From Bacteroidota bacterium (GTDB lineage Bacteria; Bacteroidota; Ignavibacteria; Kapaibacteriales; Kapaibacteriaceae): a stretch of 64,000 nucleotides of DNA. The notes under the pieces were generated by a model. It did no database searches and was not told the origin of the DNA. It saw only the letters and a program-made list of their open reading frames with translations. Of the stretch, positions 42,820-52,377 are shown piece by piece (within the stretch, counting starts at the first letter, position 1; the number at the start of each line of letters is the position of its first letter). Location of the stretch: assembly GCA_018266735.1 (NCBI GenBank), contig JAFDZT010000001.1, positions 279,314 to 343,313 on the forward strand. Reading direction: 5' to 3'. The translations under genes and the position numbers were made by a program.

Positions 42820-42988
42820 TGTCGCACGCTAGTGTCCCACGCTAGTGTCCCACGCTAGTGTCCCACGCTAGTGTCCCACGAAGTGTCCCACGCTAGTGTC
42901 GCACACCGTGTCGCACTCCGTGTCGCACTCCGTGTCGCACTCCCGTGTCGCACGCTAGTGTCCCACGAAGTGTCCCACGCTAGTGTCT
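42820..42988. repeat. Tandem array of 12-13 bp units (ACGCTAGTGTCCC type)
   Basis: About 13 consecutive units, mostly ACGCTAGTGTCCC, with variants ACGAAGTGTCCC, ACTCCGTGTCGC and ACACCGTGTCGC. The last unit (ACGCTAGTGTCTT) contains, on the minus strand, the CAC-TAG ending of the downstream formylglycine-generating-enzyme gene. Unit length varies between 12 and 13, so it does not behave as a coding repeat. Confidence 0.9.
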
Positions 42989-43996
42989 TACGACGCAGCG
43001 GAAGCCCAAGTGTCCCATGCCCGTGTCGGGGGATTCACCGCGGCGAGCGCGGACGCGATAGGATTCGCAGTAGGAGACATGACAGAGGTACGAGCCGCCG
43101 CGGATGACGTGCTTGGTGATCGTTGCGACCTCTTCGTTGGGATCCCAACTGGTGGTGGGGCCGGTGGGATCGACGGGCGTGCGCTTCGACGTACGTGCGG
43201 CCGCCTCATAGGCATCGGCGCGATAGAGGTCCGAGCACCATTCCCATACATTTCCGGCCATGTCGTAGAGACCCAATGCATTGGGACGATACGAGCGCAC
43301 CGGTGCTGTGGTGATATAGCCATCACGTTGCGTGTTCTTCCACGGGAACGAACCTTGCCAGATGTTGGCCACTGAGTCTGCCTCGGTGGGGAGTCGATCG
43401 CCCCACGTGAACCGAGCATCCTCTGCGCCCGCAAGTGCGGCGAGTTCCCATTCCGCCTCGGTTGGCAGCCGCTTCCCTGCCCATCGCGCATAGGCTTCGG
43501 CATCGTCATACGCGATATGGACCACCGGGTGGTCCATGCGTGCGTCGATGTTGCTGCCCGGTCCTTCCGGATGTTTCCAGTTCGCTCCGATCGTCCATTC
43601 CCACCACGCACTCACATCCGTGGTGGGCGTTCCTTCCGGAGGCATACGAAAGACAAGCGATCCGGGTTGGAGCACGGAGTCGGGCGGACGTGGTGTGCCG
43701 GCCGGCACTTGTGTTCGCAATACTTCCCAGTCCACCGGTCGTTCCGCCACCGTCACATACTTCGTTGCCGCCACGAAGGCAGCGAACTGCGCATTGGTCA
43801 CTTCGGTTGCATCCATCCAGAACGACGAAACCGTCACGCGATGTGCCGGCTTCTCGTTGCGTGGTTCACCAACACCTGTCGATCCCATCGTGAACGTACG
43901 ACCGGGAACCATGACCATACCTTCATGCCGTCGGTCCTGCGCATGCAGACCTACAGCAAGGATGACCATCCATGCAAGGATCACAACTGTTCTCAT
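42980..43996 (-). CDS. Formylglycine-generating-enzyme (SUMF1) family protein, secreted
   Basis: 338 residues from ATG 43996, with a signal peptide ending LHA-Q. V-P-G-R-T-F-T-M-G-S opens the FGE-sulfatase domain. The C-terminal R-G-G-S-Y-L-C-x4-C-x-S-Y-R-x-R-A-R-R carries both Cys305 and Cys310, at the positions of the copper-binding active-site pair of true FGE. The internal G-N-V-W-E-W-C and H-P-V-V-H-I-A-Y-D-D-A segments are typical. Cys pairing suggests real sulfatase maturation (Cys to formylglycine) outside the cytoplasm, but many bacterial family members are not FGE. No sulfatase gene is in the window. The last residues V-R-H-stop derive from the repeat array. Confidence 0.9.
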   Translation of the reverse strand: MRTVVILAWMVILAVGLHAQDRRHEGMVMVPGRTFTMGSTGVGEPRNEKPAHRVTVSSFWMDATEVTNAQFAAFVAATKYVTVAERPVDWEVLRTQVPAGTPRPPDSVLQPGSLVFRMPPEGTPTTDVSAWWEWTIGANWKHPEGPGSNIDARMDHPVVHIAYDDAEAYARWAGKRLPTEAEWELAALAGAEDARFTWGDRLPTEADSVANIWQGSFPWKNTQRDGYITTAPVRSYRPNALGLYDMAGNVWEWCSDLYRADAYEAAARTSKRTPVDPTGPTTSWDPNEEVATITKHVIRGGSYLCHVSYCESYRVRARRGESPDTGMGHLGFRCVVRH

Positions 43997-44006
43997 GAAG
44001 GTGAAC

Positions 44007-46448
44007 TTACCGAACGATCTGCAGAAGTCGCACGACGGAAGTGGTGGATGTGGTCGCTCGTACAAGATAGGTGCCCGCGGAAAGGTGCGAGGTGGCAAGG
44101 TGCTCCGCCGGCTGTGGGTGGTCGATGGAGATGAGCACGCGACCCGTGATGTCGGAGATCACCACAGAAGAGACCGGTGCATCCGAGAGAATGGTCACAT
44201 GATCCGACGCCGGTTGCGGCACGATCTGCAGGTGCATGATCTCTGCCTCGACAACATCACTTGACGTTCCACTGTGACGCCTCAGAAAGTCGATGGTCGC
44301 ACGATCCAGATCGGCAAAGAAGTGATGCTGTGCATAGGCCACGGAAAGAGCATCGCGCAGTTGCAAGATCGAAAGTTGACTTTGCGAGACGAGGAATGGG
44401 AATCGTGTTGGATCTGCTTGAATGATCGCAGCGATCGAATCACTCGTGAATCGAAGCATCCGTCGTTCATCCAGACATCCGTTCGTATCGAGCTCGGTGA
44501 CCATTCTCTGCGATGCAAGGACCGATGCACCAAACCGCACAAAGTGCTCTGGAACGATGGGGTACGGTCCATGAAGGAGATAGCGTGTATCGATCCCGCG
44601 ACGTGCCAACGTGCGTGAATTCTCGAGAGCATTGGCATTCCCTGTGGGACCGACCTGCTCATTGTCATCATTCTGCGCCATGCACCACATCACTGGCATC
44701 GTGATCGTGAGCATCTGTGTCTGCCGACCCTGCGCACAGTAACTCACGGCCGCGCGCATGCCAAGGACAACGCCGGCCGGGATCGAAAAGGCGCCACCGT
44801 TGCTCATGCCAACGCCGAAGAGTGGTGTCGAGGCCGACATGACGCCACGACCGATCATCGTGTCGATGATCGCACGCAGGTTGCGGTAGTCGATGCTCGA
44901 GTCCATCACCGGAGCACTCACATACCAACGGAGCTTTCCATCGCCATTGAGGTCTTCACTCAACGTGGTCTCTTCACTCTCCGTGATGATCACGGCGAAC
45001 GAGTCCGCCACGAGGTCCTTCACGAGCATGTAGTTATCGGCATTCGTCGGTAGCCAGCCACGTGCACTCCCACCTGTCCCGTGATACAGCAACACCACGC
45101 CACGTGTTGTTGCCGGGAAGTACGAGTACACGTTCTTCGATCGCTCCACAGCTTGTATCGATTCGTATCGAAGGGAGAACGGCGGAATGGACCGATAGGT
45201 TGCCATCACCTTCACATCGGCTGTTGGCATCACGAATGTTGCATGCCACTCGGTACGACCTTCCATGGCAAGGTTCGCATTGTTCGACCACTCGCCGAAC
45301 ACTTCATCGTCCGCCATCTTTCGCGCGAACACGTGTACGGTGTCTCCGGGAGTGAACGATCCTGATCCGTATCCATTCTCCACGGTCACCGTGTATCTCG
45401 TTGGCGTTGCCATCGTGTCGATGGCCGTGCGGAGATGCTTCTTCACGGCGAAGTAGGTTGGTGCTACGTTCTGCGTGGTGGAGCGCACAACGATAGCGCC
45501 ACCGATCATGCGATTCCGGTCGATCCACGGTGAAAAGCCGAACGCACCGAGTGAAGAGTTGTCATCGATGACACCGACTGCCATCGTTGGTGTTTCCACC
45601 CAGTTCCCGATCCCATATTTGCTCGCCGCCATCTTCGGGTCGATTGTCGCAAACGCATCGAACGGAGAACTCACGATGGCGGCACCACGGGTCTGATCTG
45701 CGCACATCGTTTGAATGGTCTCTTCGCTCAAGATGCGTTGCCCTGCCACCTCGCCGCCTCGCAAGAGCATCATGATGAATCGTGCATAGTCGTTGGCACA
45801 GGAGCGAGCGCCACCGGCGATCATCGGATTGTCTGTTGGACCGAAGCCGTCGTAGTTGGTGCGGAGCATACCGAGCGGACGTGCAATGGTGCGCGTGAAG
45901 AGTGTGTCCCACGACATGCCACTGACGATCTCGGCAATACGTCCGGCCACTTGCATCGACACGCCACCATACCGGAAACCGGCGCCCGGTGCGCCAACGA
46001 GATCGACCCGCATACCGATCGAGTCAACAGCCTGCGCAAGTGTGAGCGTCCGATCCGATTCGTACTTGGAGTTGCCCGGAAATCCGCTCGTATGGCTCAT
46101 GAGCTGTCGAATGGTGATCGAGGCCTTTGCACCCGTGAAGCGCGGAAGGAACTTGCCGCAGGTATCGTCGAGAGAAAGTGAGCCCTTGTCGACGAGCGAC
46201 ATGATCACAGCGCCCGACATCCACTTGCTCGATGAAGCGATGGGGACCACACTGTCCGCTCCGAACGCGCCTGTCGACCGAACATGCACGATCCCTGCCC
46301 GATCCACGAACACCGTGGAACTCTTGCCCTGTAACCCTCCAATAGCGCGCGCTGAGTCTTGCAACATCTTGTCGATGGACGTGAAGTCGATCTGTTGTGC
46401 GTTCAGCGAAACACTGATCATGCATGCAAGGAGAATGAGCACCTTCAT
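44007..46448 (-). CDS. Bimodular serine hydrolase (class C beta-lactamase-like + esterase) with T9SS tail
   Basis: 813 residues from ATG 46448; signal peptide ending SLNA-Q. Residues of about 20-345 form a class C beta-lactamase/DD-peptidase-like domain with S72-x-x-K75, while the usual Y-x-N triad is Y160-G-G. A repeat-type domain lies at about 350-420 (InlB/PF18998-like). Residues of about 425-700 form an alpha/beta-hydrolase with Y-H-G-T-G-G near 455 (oxyanion) and nucleophile S549 in G-M-S-N-G-G. The last 80 residues form a Por sorting domain. It is probably a surface esterase with a beta-lactamase-fold companion domain. The gene stops 10 bp before the FGE start on the same strand, so the two may be co-transcribed. 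Confidence 0.85.
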   Translation of the reverse strand: MKVLILLACMISVSLNAQQIDFTSIDKMLQDSARAIGGLQGKSSTVFVDRAGIVHVRSTGAFGADSVVPIASSSKWMSGAVIMSLVDKGSLSLDDTCGKFLPRFTGAKASITIRQLMSHTSGFPGNSKYESDRTLTLAQAVDSIGMRVDLVGAPGAGFRYGGVSMQVAGRIAEIVSGMSWDTLFTRTIARPLGMLRTNYDGFGPTDNPMIAGGARSCANDYARFIMMLLRGGEVAGQRILSEETIQTMCADQTRGAAIVSSPFDAFATIDPKMAASKYGIGNWVETPTMAVGVIDDNSSLGAFGFSPWIDRNRMIGGAIVVRSTTQNVAPTYFAVKKHLRTAIDTMATPTRYTVTVENGYGSGSFTPGDTVHVFARKMADDEVFGEWSNNANLAMEGRTEWHATFVMPTADVKVMATYRSIPPFSLRYESIQAVERSKNVYSYFPATTRGVVLLYHGTGGSARGWLPTNADNYMLVKDLVADSFAVIITESEETTLSEDLNGDGKLRWYVSAPVMDSSIDYRNLRAIIDTMIGRGVMSASTPLFGVGMSNGGAFSIPAGVVLGMRAAVSYCAQGRQTQMLTITMPVMWCMAQNDDNEQVGPTGNANALENSRTLARRGIDTRYLLHGPYPIVPEHFVRFGASVLASQRMVTELDTNGCLDERRMLRFTSDSIAAIIQADPTRFPFLVSQSQLSILQLRDALSVAYAQHHFFADLDRATIDFLRRHSGTSSDVVEAEIMHLQIVPQPASDHVTILSDAPVSSVVISDITGRVLISIDHPQPAEHLATSHLSAGTYLVRATTSTTSVVRLLQIVR

Positions 46449-46549
46449 ATCGGCTCTTTCGAATTCGTGGTTATGGGACGGCCGGCTACGACCGACGGCG
46501 GCAATATCGGGTTTAAGCATCTTCGCTCGAAATCACGTACCTTCCTGCG

Positions 46550-47602
46550 ATGTGGAAGACCTTCATCTTGATCTTCGTGGTCGCCGTGCATGTTCGTGCG
46601 GGGGACTCGACCGGCGTGCAATGGTGGCTTACGGCCAGCGGATATGCATCGGCCTATTCGTCTGATGAAGGGTCGCAGCCCTTTCACGATCTCGTGACCA
46701 CAGCTCCACGATCGGGCATTGGTGGGAACATGATCGCAGGGTCGCTCACCGGCACGTATGGCATCCTGTACGGCGCGCTCACGCTACAGGCCGGAGACGT
46801 ACCAACGGTGGTCTGGCAGCCGGCATTCCCATATGTCCAGGAAGCGTGGCTGGGCCTGCATCTGCGCGACGATGTACGACTCGAGGCGGGTGCCTTCATC
46901 TCCCATCTTGGTGTGGAATCGATGATCCCGTTCCAGAATGCCATGGGCATCATCAGCATTTCTGGTTTCTTCGATCCGAACTTCTTTGCGGGCGCAAAAC
47001 TGTATTGGGATGTCTCGTCAACGGTGACGGTGCATGCCGACGTGCTCACATCGTACAGTGGCTTTCAGTATGAGGGGACGATCCCGGCGTTCTGTGCGAG
47101 CATGATCTGGCGACCTGATTCCACGTTGTCGGTGTATGCGAACTCGATGTTGAGCGACGAGCCACTCTCACGCGGCACACAGTTCCAATCGTACACGAAC
47201 ATCTATGCAGAGTACACCACCGACGATGTGCATGCACTTGCAGAGTTCAACGTGGGCGCAGAGCTTCCGACGGCTGATCACGCGACGTATCCGATGACGA
47301 GTGCGCAGCTCACCATCTTTCACAACGTGCTTCCCACCCTTGCCCTAGGCATTCGTGGAGAGATCATCCTGGATCCGCATGGGATCATGGCGAACGATCG
47401 ATATCATGCGCCGCTACCGATCACACAACTGAATGCTGCCGGTGTGACGGGTTCCATTCAGTTCCGACCGAACGAATGGGCGCGTATCGGGTTCGATCTG
47501 CGGCGTGTGTCGACGCTGGACGACACGTCCATCATCGATGTCGATCCGAACATCTCGGCTCGTACCGAAGCGGTCGTGAGCGTCGACGTCTTCCTGCAAT
47601 GA
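46550..47602 (+). CDS. Outer-membrane beta-barrel protein (porin-like)
   Basis: 350 residues from ATG 46550, with a signal peptide ending VRA-G. Repeating short strands with Tyr/Trp and Gly turns across the whole chain, and a C-terminal V-V-S-V-D-V-F-L-Q, fit an outer-membrane barrel resembling BBP2-type porins. No enzymatic motif is visible. It is divergent from the serine-hydrolase gene (101 bp apart) and converges on the multicopper oxidase gene. Confidence 0.7.
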   Translation: MWKTFILIFVVAVHVRAGDSTGVQWWLTASGYASAYSSDEGSQPFHDLVTTAPRSGIGGNMIAGSLTGTYGILYGALTLQAGDVPTVVWQPAFPYVQEAWLGLHLRDDVRLEAGAFISHLGVESMIPFQNAMGIISISGFFDPNFFAGAKLYWDVSSTVTVHADVLTSYSGFQYEGTIPAFCASMIWRPDSTLSVYANSMLSDEPLSRGTQFQSYTNIYAEYTTDDVHALAEFNVGAELPTADHATYPMTSAQLTIFHNVLPTLALGIRGEIILDPHGIMANDRYHAPLPITQLNAAGVTGSIQFRPNEWARIGFDLRRVSTLDDTSIIDVDPNISARTEAVVSVDVFLQ

Positions 47603-47622
47603 TCACGCGCGCGGGCTTTCGA

Positions 47623-49320
47623 TCATTTGTTCACCACAAGTAGCGATGGTCTCTGTCCATCGAGCTGCACCACATAGGTTGCCGATGGCAAGGAGGCAAG
47701 GCGAAAGGTCTCGGACATTGTCGATGCAACGGTGTGATCGGCGACCATTTCTCCGAGCATGGAGCGTATCGTGACATGCGTGAAGGGAGTGGTCGACGTG
47801 ATCGTGACGTGCGATGATGCGGGCACGGGATACATGGATGTGGTGCCGTCGGCGGACCGTTGTTCCGATACCGACGTGGTCGCGATCGTGTCGACAACGA
47901 CGAACTGACCCATCATGCCCTCATCTTCATGCAATGCGATATGGCAATGGAACATGTAGGGATGTTGAGCATCGGCAAAGTCGGCGAAACGCGCGATGAA
48001 CCGCACGGTCTCCTTTGCATTCACGAGCACCACATCCTTCCAGCCTCGCTCGGCTTCGGGCGGAGCCACACCCTTGCGCGACAGCACATTGAATTCCACA
48101 TCGTGAATGTGGAAGGGGTGACTGAAGTTGCCGGAGTTCGCGATCGACCAGATCTCGGTGGAACCGAGTGGAACGTTGTAGTCAATGAAGTTCTCATCGA
48201 ACAATCGATGATTGATCAGGAACGATACACCTGCGTTGCCGGCAATGTTCGTATCCGAGATCGTGAGTGCGCGTGTACGAACGGCATCCGATTCCTTGAG
48301 CGCCTGCACTGTAACGAGTGCTGCAGGGATGGCTGTGATGGGATCCGATGTTGGAGCGCCGACAACGATGTGCATGATATTGAAATCGATGCGCGCAAGG
48401 GCGTTCACGAATGGCTCCACCGGAATTCTGTCACCGCCCGGCACATTCTGTGCAAGCACGGAATTGAATGCCTTGAGAAAGAGATCCTTGCCTGCATCCT
48501 TCGAAAGATCGACGAGGATCTCGATGCGCTCGCCCGACGAAAGCAGATAGCGATCGAGCGTGACGGGCTTTGCGAGAAGACCACCATCGCTTGCGATCAC
48601 ATGGAACGAGCGCTGATCGCTGAAGCCAAGATTGTAGGAGCGTTCTGTCGATGCATTCAAGATGCGGAATCGCACCACTTGCGACGGCGCGTTCCACTCG
48701 GCGCGGAATACTCCGTTCACTTGCATCGAATCTCCATACGGCTTGACCTTGATCTGCTTGCTCGCATCCACAGCGCGATCGCTCAAGGCAAGCGGTATGT
48801 CGTCCACACCATACGTGCGCGGAAGTGCAAGCGCTGCTTCCTCGTCATCGCGCACGATCATCATTCCGCCAAGCCCCATCAGCAATTGCTCTTGTGCCAT
48901 CATGTGCAGGTGCGGATGATACCAGTAGGTGGCGGCATGGTTGTCGACCTTCCAGTACGGACTCCACGTTGTTCCCGGCGGGATCGGTTGATGCGGACCT
49001 CCATCCATCACGGCCGGCAAATGCATGCCATGCCAGTGCACGGTGGTCGTGTCCTCGAGTTCATTCTTCACCACCATGTGCACGGAGTCTCCCTTGCGCA
49101 GAATGATGGTCGGTCCCCAGAACGCACGTCCTGTCTGTTCGGCATTGAATCCTGCCGTCATCGTCATCGTGCTGCCCCACCACATCATGGAGCCCTGTTT
49201 CGCCGTGAGCGTGATCGTGTTCCCGCTCAACGTGTCAGGGATCCACAAGGCATTATAGCCCTGGGCGAACATGAAGGTGGAGGTGCAACAACAGAGAAGG
49301 AATATGGTGAAGGAGCTCAT
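47623..49320 (-). CDS. Secreted multicopper oxidase with T9SS tail (MCO1)
   Basis: 565 residues; signal peptide ending FMFA-Q. All four copper motifs are present: H95-W-H97-G, H135-P-H137, H401-P-F-H404-I-H406, and H458-C459-H460-x3-H464-x4-M469 (Met as axial T1 ligand). This is the laccase/CueO/bilirubin-oxidase type, which oxidises a substrate with one-electron steps and reduces O2 to water. The last 80 residues form a Por sorting domain (P-V-P-A-S-S-H-V-T, S-A-T-Y-V-V-Q-L). It is exported to the cell surface or secreted. Its ATG overlaps the tyrosinase stop (ATGA), so it is the second gene of a coupled pair. Confidence 0.95.
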   Translation of the reverse strand: MSSFTIFLLCCCTSTFMFAQGYNALWIPDTLSGNTITLTAKQGSMMWWGSTMTMTAGFNAEQTGRAFWGPTIILRKGDSVHMVVKNELEDTTTVHWHGMHLPAVMDGGPHQPIPPGTTWSPYWKVDNHAATYWYHPHLHMMAQEQLLMGLGGMMIVRDDEEAALALPRTYGVDDIPLALSDRAVDASKQIKVKPYGDSMQVNGVFRAEWNAPSQVVRFRILNASTERSYNLGFSDQRSFHVIASDGGLLAKPVTLDRYLLSSGERIEILVDLSKDAGKDLFLKAFNSVLAQNVPGGDRIPVEPFVNALARIDFNIMHIVVGAPTSDPITAIPAALVTVQALKESDAVRTRALTISDTNIAGNAGVSFLINHRLFDENFIDYNVPLGSTEIWSIANSGNFSHPFHIHDVEFNVLSRKGVAPPEAERGWKDVVLVNAKETVRFIARFADFADAQHPYMFHCHIALHEDEGMMGQFVVVDTIATTSVSEQRSADGTTSMYPVPASSHVTITSTTPFTHVTIRSMLGEMVADHTVASTMSETFRLASLPSATYVVQLDGQRPSLLVVNK

Positions 49321-50447
49321 GGGAGTACTTCATACTTGTATCCCAACACCGACTCATCCGTTACGCTTGCGGGTGTGTTCTTGCCATCGGTCTTGAAGGA
49401 GAAGGGTGCCATCACATCGTTGAGGTTGGCGCCCATCGGTCCACCTGATACCGGCACGTAGGTTCTACCGTGTCGCTTCATCCATGCGCTCCACAGTCGA
49501 TCGATGTTGGCATGGTGGATCCAGAACACCGGATCGTTGGGAGACGAAGCCTGCGTCATGTTACCGGCGATCACCTTGCCGCCACTCGGCACCACGCCGC
49601 CGACCCAGATGTGGACCACGTTGTGTTGCTGACTTCTTCGTGCCGGGGTTGGGATCACGTCCATGAGGCCATCTTCGCACGTATCGCCTCGCGTCCCTCT
49701 CCACCCTTCGAGTGCATTGCGGAAACTCAAGGCTGAGTCGACGGAGCTGTTCCACGGTGCAGAGTCGTATGTGGCGATGTTCAACGTCTGTTCCATCTCT
49801 GCAGCATTGGGAAGCACGACACTGCTATCCTTGAACTTCGTGAAGGCGCGCACGAGATAGGGCACAGGATTCGGGTCCGTGTCGACGTCGTCGAAGATCG
49901 AATCGATATCGTCGGTGTCGAAGATGCGCACTTGGAACGAGTCCTTTTGGAACGGACCCGACGTTACGGCATACCCTTGCGACGGATCGCCATCGCCTCC
50001 CATGAAGTCGGCAGCGAAGACCGTGCTCACGCTCGACGGCTGCGTCCAATCCCAATATGGGATCGTCACATCCTTGCCGCTCACAGAACGCAAGGCCTGC
50101 TCAAAGAGATCGAGGTAGACGCGATGCCACGGCAGGAAGCCCGGGTTCTGATGGGCAGGGTACATACCGCTCATGTCGCCACCCATGCAGTAGAAGGCCT
50201 TCAAATGCCAATACACGAACTGGTCGTAGTAGTTCATGGATGAGTCATACGGCGACTTCACCGTCTTCATCTTCTTGAGGGCGTACACGAAGTCGGCACG
50301 TTCCTGTGCCGAGAGCGAGAGCACGTTCTTTCGTGTGCGAAGTGTCGTGGTGGCAGGGTCCGTGGTGGAGCATCCCGTGCCGGTCAAGATGGTCACAACG
50401 ATGAGCATTGCGCCGAGCACGGACCGAAGATGGTGCGTTGATGTCAT
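49317..50447 (-). CDS. Tyrosinase-family copper lipoprotein
   Basis: 376 residues from ATG 50447. Lipobox L-T-G-T-G-C26. CuA ligands H81, H99 and H108 (W-H-R), and CuB ligands H275, H279 and H311/H312 (F-W-I-H-H-A-N-I-D-R-L-W), are all present. This is a type-3 dicopper centre of the tyrosinase/polyphenol-oxidase type, which uses O2 to oxidise phenols. As a lipoprotein it would stay membrane-anchored. It is coupled to MCO1 and divergent from MCO2, with 121 bp between the starts. A melanin- or phenol-oxidising function is probable, and haemocyanin-like O2 binding cannot be excluded. Confidence 0.93.
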   Translation of the reverse strand: MTSTHHLRSVLGAMLIVVTILTGTGCSTTDPATTTLRTRKNVLSLSAQERADFVYALKKMKTVKSPYDSSMNYYDQFVYWHLKAFYCMGGDMSGMYPAHQNPGFLPWHRVYLDLFEQALRSVSGKDVTIPYWDWTQPSSVSTVFAADFMGGDGDPSQGYAVTSGPFQKDSFQVRIFDTDDIDSIFDDVDTDPNPVPYLVRAFTKFKDSSVVLPNAAEMEQTLNIATYDSAPWNSSVDSALSFRNALEGWRGTRGDTCEDGLMDVIPTPARRSQQHNVVHIWVGGVVPSGGKVIAGNMTQASSPNDPVFWIHHANIDRLWSAWMKRHGRTYVPVSGGPMGANLNDVMAPFSFKTDGKNTPASVTDESVLGYKYEVLP

Positions 50448-50507
50448 GCATGTCCCTTGATGACAGTGAGCGAATACTGCAATATGGCTGTGAAGTGCCA
50501 TTGATAG

Positions 50508-50515
50508 TATGTTTG
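50508..50515 (+). promoter_or_regulatory. Bacteroidota-type -7 element (TATGTTTG)
   Basis: An exact match to TAnnTTTG lies in the divergent region 54 nt before the MCO2 start. No convincing -33 TTTG partner is at the right distance, so confidence is low. Confidence 0.25.
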
Positions 50516-50568
50516 CCTACGTGTGTTCAGGGGTGATCACACGATACTCACGCATTTCGGGGATCGCT

Positions 50569-52377
50569 ATGCAAGTACGTTCGTACGCTGTCGTCGCTCT
50601 TTCACTGCTCTTGGCGACGGTGCTCTCTGCACAGCCCGAGCTCGTGCAGCCATTGGAGGTTCGCTCGGTGGACAAGGTCCTCACCGATACCCTCACCATG
50701 AAGATCTCTCCGATCACGTTCGGCACCACGACGATCACATCGCGGTTGTACAACGAAGGCTGTCCAGGTCCGACGTGGAGGATCAAGGCCGGAGATCTGA
50801 TGCGCGTGCTGCTTCAGAATCAACTGCCGCCGAATCCGGATCAAGACAGTGCCGACGAGGGCAACTATCCGCAGAAGTTGAACACGACGAATCTGCACGT
50901 GCACGGACTGAATGTTTCTCCGAAGGACAGCTCGGACAACGTGCTCCTGGCCATCCAACCGGGCACCGACTTCCAGTTCCACATTCAACTGCCGGACGAT
51001 CATGCCTGCGGTACGTACTGGTATCATCCGCATCATCACACGTCGACGTACGGACAGGTGATCAGCGGTCTTGCTGGAGCCATCATCATCGAAGATGAGG
51101 AAGACACCACGCTCACCGATCCGAAGCTGCTTGCCATCAAGGATCGGATCATGATCTTCTCCACCTTCACGTATGATTCGGCTGCGAAGACCCTTCTCTA
51201 CCCCCCTCGCCTTACCTCGGCCACGGCCTTCTCGCCCTTCCCCGGTATTGAAACACCCATCCTCGTGAACGGCATGCTCTCGGCAACGGTCACCTTCCGT
51301 CCGGGCGAGATCCAACGCTGGCGCATGATCAATGCCACGTTCGAATTGAATGCCGATGTGCGCTGGTTGCGCATCGTTGGCACGGATACAACGGTGCTGA
51401 CGCATCAGGAGATCGCGAACGACGGATTGTACTTCCCTGCCGCTTTGCCTGTTCAACATGCCTTTGTGCCGACCGGTGCGCGTGCCGATGTGTTGGTGAC
51501 GGCGCCAACAGAAGCGGGCACGTATGTGATGGAGCTCACCACGAAAGATCGCAATCTTGCTGTTGTTGAACGACGCGTGTTGATCACGATGGTCGTTGCA
51601 GGAGATCCCATCGTCCCGGCCATGCAGATGCCATCACGTCTGCCGCGTGCCGTACCGGAAGGAACGATCAAGGACGACGAGATCACGGGAACGAAGACGG
51701 TGGTCTTCAACATTGGTGACCTGTCGAACATCGGTACCGACTCGTCGCTTGTGACGCGTTCCTTTACGATCAACAATGCACCGTTCAACCACGATGTGGT
51801 GAACATGACCGTGCAAGTGGGCACGGCAGAGGAGTGGACGATCCAGAATACAAGCACGGCAACGCATCCGTTCCACATTCACGTGAACGAGTTCCAAGTG
51901 ATCGAGCGCAACGGTGTGAAGATCGATCCACCGGTCTGGCACGACGTGTTGCTGCTCGATACGATGAGCACGTACAAGATCCGCATGCGATTTGTGGACT
52001 ACGACGGGAAGACCGTGATGCACTGTCACTATCTCCCGCATGAAGACTGGGGCATGATGAACCTCATCGAAATTCTCCCTGCCTCCACGTCTGTCCACGA
52101 CCGTCCTTGGGACGCACCGCCGATGGCCTTCCCGAATCCCATCATCGGTCGCATCGAACGCATCTCTGTGCGCGTGCCCGACTTCTTGCAAGGTCGTTCG
52201 ATGAACATCTCGCTATGTGATGTCACAGGCAAGACGGTGTTCTCGCAGCGCATCGAATCTGTTTCGACCACGCTGTTGCCACTGGATGTGTCGGCATTCG
52301 CAGCCGGCACGTACTATCTGCGTGTGGACGATGGCAATGCCTTCCGTGAGACCGACATGCTCGTCCTCGTTCGATGA
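50569..52377 (+). CDS. Secreted multicopper oxidase with T9SS tail (MCO2)
   Basis: 602 residues from ATG 50569 (M-Q-V-R-S-Y; the frame is open further upstream, but this start gives a proper signal peptide ending VLSA-Q). The copper motifs are H110-V-H112-G, H153-P-H155, H433-P-F-H436-I-H438 and H485-C486-H487-x3-H491-x4-M496, so all three copper sites are intact. Residues of about 525-602 form a Por sorting domain (F-P-N-P-I-I-G-R, A-A-G-T-Y-Y-L-R-V). It reduces O2 to water while oxidising a phenolic or metal substrate outside the cell. It overlaps the redoxin gene by 4 bp and is the first gene of the operon that leads to the Nod-like gene. Confidence 0.94.
   Translation: MQVRSYAVVALSLLLATVLSAQPELVQPLEVRSVDKVLTDTLTMKISPITFGTTTITSRLYNEGCPGPTWRIKAGDLMRVLLQNQLPPNPDQDSADEGNYPQKLNTTNLHVHGLNVSPKDSSDNVLLAIQPGTDFQFHIQLPDDHACGTYWYHPHHHTSTYGQVISGLAGAIIIEDEEDTTLTDPKLLAIKDRIMIFSTFTYDSAAKTLLYPPRLTSATAFSPFPGIETPILVNGMLSATVTFRPGEIQRWRMINATFELNADVRWLRIVGTDTTVLTHQEIANDGLYFPAALPVQHAFVPTGARADVLVTAPTEAGTYVMELTTKDRNLAVVERRVLITMVVAGDPIVPAMQMPSRLPRAVPEGTIKDDEITGTKTVVFNIGDLSNIGTDSSLVTRSFTINNAPFNHDVVNMTVQVGTAEEWTIQNTSTATHPFHIHVNEFQVIERNGVKIDPPVWHDVLLLDTMSTYKIRMRFVDYDGKTVMHCHYLPHEDWGMMNLIEILPASTSVHDRPWDAPPMAFPNPIIGRIERISVRVPDFLQGRSMNISLCDVTGKTVFSQRIESVSTTLLPLDVSAFAAGTYYLRVDDGNAFRETDMLVLVR

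Noticed and set aside
42820..42988. Regular array that could be taken for CRISPR
   Set aside because: Units are only 12-13 bp, directly adjacent, with no spacers and no cas genes nearby.
47860..49461. Long plus-strand open frame opposite MCO1
   Set aside because: It is a shadow of the multicopper oxidase codons, rich in Arg and His, with no domain. The other long antisense frames (for example 2439-3620 and 27171-28292) are of the same kind.
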